The translations under genes and the position numbers were made by a program. A stretch of 20,540 nt of DNA from JBGLNJ01 sp964353405 (GTDB lineage Bacteria > Chloroflexota > Anaerolineae > Fen-1058), in contig CAYGWJ010000344.1 of the NCBI GenBank assembly GCA_964353405.1, positions 1 through 20,540 of the forward strand, read 5' to 3'. The stretch's first letter is position 1, and each line of letters opens with the position of its first letter. Below, piece by piece: positions 18,509 through 20,540 of the stretch. Below the pieces are notes generated by a model that did not search any database, was not told where the DNA came from, and saw nothing but the letters and a program-made list of their open reading frames with translations.

Positions 18509-19753
18509 ATGTCCGGCGAAAACATCCTTGTGGCGGACGACAATGCCCAGGTCCGCAGCTTTCTCGCTGAATACCTGAGGGGCCTGGGCCATCGCGTGCA
18601 GACGGCTGCCGATGGCGAACAAGCGGCCGCGCTCATCCGCGCAGACGCGGAAGGGTTTGCGCTGGTCATTAGCGATCTGCAGATGCCGCGCCTGGACGGC
18701 CTGGGTGTGCTGCAGGTGATCAAAGCATGCGCCCCCGATACAGAAGTCGTCCTCCTGACCGGCCATCCTACGCTCGAATCCGCTATTGGCGCATTGCGCG
18801 AGGGCGCATACGACTATATGCTCAAACCGGTGGAGAACCTTGACGAGCTGCGCTCCGTGGTCGGACGCGCGCTCAAGCACCGCAGCCTGGTGCTGGAAAA
18901 CCGCCGTCTGACGGAGGAGCTGCGCGCGCTCAACGCCGACCTGGAAGGCCGCATAGAGCAGCAGACCCACCAGTTGCGTGAGGCCTACGCCCAGCTTCAA
19001 AGCCTCGACGAGATGAAGGCGCAGTTTGTGTCCGTCACCTCGCACGAGCTGCGCACGCCGCTCGCTCAACTCTTCCTCGCCACGGACCTGCTGGCCGACC
19101 AGATTCGGCAGGACTCTCTGATAGACGCGGAAACGTACCTTGAGGCGATCACGGCGCCGAGCCAGCGCTTGCGGCGGTTGATTGACAACCTGTTCGACTT
19201 TTCGCTGATGGAGCGCGGCGAGTTTGAGCTGGCGCGCGGCGAATGTCACCTGGCTGCGCTGGCATGTGCCACCGCCGAATTGTGGCGCGAGCGCATCGAG
19301 CAAAAACAGATGCGGCTCGAACTCTCAATGCCCGAGCGCGACATTGTCTTGTATGCCGATGCCTCCCGCTTGCAGAACGCACTCGACCAGTTGCTTGACA
19401 ACGCGTTCAAGTTCACGCCGGAGGGTGGGCGAATCCTGGTGGGTGTTCACGGCCCGGCGCATGCGCCGTGGGATGGGGCGGGCCAGTCCGTGTATGCCGT
19501 GATTGCGGTCGCAGATTCTGGCGTCGGCATCCCGGCCGAAAAACAGCCGGCCATCTTTCAAGCCTTTACCCAGGTGGACATGAGTGATCGGCGGCGCTTT
19601 GGCGGATTGGGCATGGGCCTGACCATTGCCGCGCGCATTGTGAACGCGCACGGCGGTCGTATCATGCTCAAGAGCGAGCCGGGCCAGGGCAGCGTGTTCG
19701 CCATGTGGCTGCCGATGCGCATCACCCCTTCCCCTCTTGCAAGACCTGGATGA
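18509..19753 (+). CDS. Receiver-histidine kinase hybrid (REC-HisKA-HATPase)
   Basis: 414 residues, soluble, with no membrane segment. An N-terminal receiver (residues 4-120) has acidic pair D10-D11, phospho-acceptor Asp56 (ISDLQMPRLDG) and Lys106 (YMLKP). A coiled coil (about 125-170) joins it to the HisKA dimer domain with phospho-His179 (SHELRTPL). The HATPase_c domain shows LDQLLDNAFKFTPEGG (N box), DSGVGIP (G1) and GGLGMGLTIA (G2). The REC-first order means the kinase is likely controlled by phosphorylation from another kinase, or acts in a phosphorelay. No separate output regulator lies in the window. ATG 18509 is preferred over an upstream start at 18428, which would precede the -10 box. 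The last 32 nt overlap the 3' end of mutY on the other strand. Confidence 0.93.
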   Translation: MSGENILVADDNAQVRSFLAEYLRGLGHRVQTAADGEQAAALIRADAEGFALVISDLQMPRLDGLGVLQVIKACAPDTEVVLLTGHPTLESAIGALREGAYDYMLKPVENLDELRSVVGRALKHRSLVLENRRLTEELRALNADLEGRIEQQTHQLREAYAQLQSLDEMKAQFVSVTSHELRTPLAQLFLATDLLADQIRQDSLIDAETYLEAITAPSQRLRRLIDNLFDFSLMERGEFELARGECHLAALACATAELWRERIEQKQMRLELSMPERDIVLYADASRLQNALDQLLDNAFKFTPEGGRILVGVHGPAHAPWDGAGQSVYAVIAVADSGVGIPAEKQPAIFQAFTQVDMSDRRRFGGLGMGLTIAARIVNAHGGRIMLKSEPGQGSVFAMWLPMRITPSPLARPG

Positions 19754-20540
19754 TTTTGCGGTCCGTCACCGCGAACGCAAAATCATCCAAGTCATCGAAC
19801 CGCACCCAGCGCCAATCCGCCACCTGAAGGGGTCGAGGTCGTCCACGTACTAGTCGGCACGTGTAAGCATGCAGTGTGATGCGAAAGTGAGTGTAGGCGT
19901 GCTTTACTTGCGTCACAGGCTGGCCCACCTCGATCTCTATGCCCAACTCTTCAAGAATTTCGCGCCGCAGGCATTCCTCAAGCGTTTCGCCGCGCTCGAC
20001 CTTGCCGCCGGGAAATTCCCACAGCCCACCGAGCATCCCGCCCGTCGGGCGCTGCGCGATGAGAAGGCGGCCGTTCTTACGGATCACCGCCGCCGTCACG
20101 TCAACGTGAGGCGTTGGCTTTTTGGCGGTGCGCGCGGGCAGTTTTTCCTGGAGGCCGAGTGCGCTCGCGCGGCAGACCTCGGCCAGCGGACACTCGTTGC
20201 AGCGCGGCGAGCGGGGCAGGCAGACTGTTGCGCCCAATTCCATCAGCGCTTCGTTCCAGCGTCCGGCTTTGGCCTTGGGTAGATTCATCTCCGCCAGCGC
20301 CCATAGCTTTTGCTGAATCTTGGGCCGGCGTGTATCGCCGCGAACGGCATAGACGCGGCACAGCACACGGCGAACATTGCCATCCACAACGGGCGCGTCG
20401 CGCCCGAAGGCGATACTGGCAATCGCCCCGGCCGTGTAACGTCCCACGCCGGGAAGCGTCTGCCAGTCGTCCGCCGTTTCGGGGAACTGCCCGTGCCGCT
20501 GGCCGGCGATGGTCTGCGCTGCCCGGTGCAGGTTTCGCGC
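19722..20540 (-). CDS. mutY: Adenine DNA glycosylase MutY, partial (5' end outside window)
   Basis: The 272 in-window residues lack only the N-terminal part. They show the helix-hairpin-helix LPGVGRYTAGAIASIAFG with catalytic Asp in PVVDGNVRR, the [4Fe-4S] ligands C-x6-C-x2-C-x5-C (CLPRSPRCNECPLAEVC), and a C-terminal NUDIX-type domain that reads 8-oxoguanine (TAAVIRKNGRLLIAQRP, GGKVERGETLEECLRREILE). The enzyme removes adenine mispaired with 8-oxoG in the GO repair system. In this family the C-terminal domain usually has a degenerate Nudix box, but here GGKVERGETLEEC...REILEELG looks nearly complete, as in MutT, so some hydrolase activity cannot be excluded. It converges on the histidine kinase gene with a 32-bp coding overlap. 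Confidence 0.95.
   Translation of the reverse strand, partial: ARNLHRAAQTIAGQRHGQFPETADDWQTLPGVGRYTAGAIASIAFGRDAPVVDGNVRRVLCRVYAVRGDTRRPKIQQKLWALAEMNLPKAKAGRWNEALMELGATVCLPRSPRCNECPLAEVCRASALGLQEKLPARTAKKPTPHVDVTAAVIRKNGRLLIAQRPTGGMLGGLWEFPGGKVERGETLEECLRREILEELGIEIEVGQPVTQVKHAYTHFRITLHAYTCRLVRGRPRPLQVADWRWVRFDDLDDFAFAVTDRKIIQVLQEGKG

Noticed and set aside
18137..19303. A 388-codon open frame on the minus strand
   Set aside because: It is antisense to the receiver-histidine kinase gene and spans two divergent promoters; no motif was seen.

Overview
The window most resembles a metagenome-derived or cultured Chloroflexota (Anaerolineae-like) chromosome. This rests on the gene types and the repeat style, not on any marker-gene search. 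The DNA is fairly GC-rich. It carries late menaquinone/ubiquinone-type genes scattered among an ABC importer, STAND/TPR remnants, EAD-TIR-FGE architecture, cNMP-PH membrane proteins and many short palindromes and heptamer repeats. No rRNA, tRNA or CRISPR array was seen.

Layout. Positions 1-1800 are a decayed accessory zone: the N-terminus of a probable transposase at the left edge (minus strand), two 3' remnants of a TPR protein gene, a DUF5678 gene, and a frameshifted retropepsin-like protease. Positions 1813-3514 hold a class I aminotransferase of lower GC, which abuts a 5'-truncated DUF4160 gene and its DUF2442 partner. Positions 3521-14138 are a quinone locus: ubiD, a UbiA-type prenyltransferase, a SEC-C membrane protein, an ABC importer (lipoprotein, ATPase, permease), ubiE/menG and ubiX. 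The importer is interrupted between its ATPase and permease genes by about 3.6 kb of immunity/toxin-antitoxin-like genes: an EAD-TIR-TM-FGE receptor-like protein, a DUF7718/DUF5647-like pair, a fragment of a second permease, and a minus-strand nucleotidyltransferase pair. Positions 14175-16003 hold a small membrane protein and a cysteine-desulfurase-like enzyme. Positions 16060-18363 (minus) hold def and a cNMP-binding/double PH membrane protein. Positions 18509-19753 encode a REC-histidine kinase. A partial mutY (minus) runs off the right end.

How the genes may work together. UbiX makes the prenylated flavin used by UbiD, UbiA attaches the polyprenyl tail, and UbiE methylates the ring, so the locus supplies the late steps of quinone synthesis. 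The co-located importer may bring in a precursor or another small ligand; this is inference.

Main points of interest. (1) A predicted single-pass membrane protein with a cytosolic death-like EAD plus a TIR domain that keeps its catalytic Glu, and an outside Cys-rich FGE/C-type-lectin fold. It lacks the catalytic FGE cysteines, and its C-terminal segment looks like the variable region of a diversity-generating retroelement. (2) Repeats that have entered coding sequences in frame: palindromes in two TPR remnants, a GC-rich element in one of them, a heptamer/hairpin element in the desulfurase-like gene, and a CACGAAG repeat forming the UbiD tail. (3) Heptamer-period repeats that begin exactly at or next to the stop codons of three genes.
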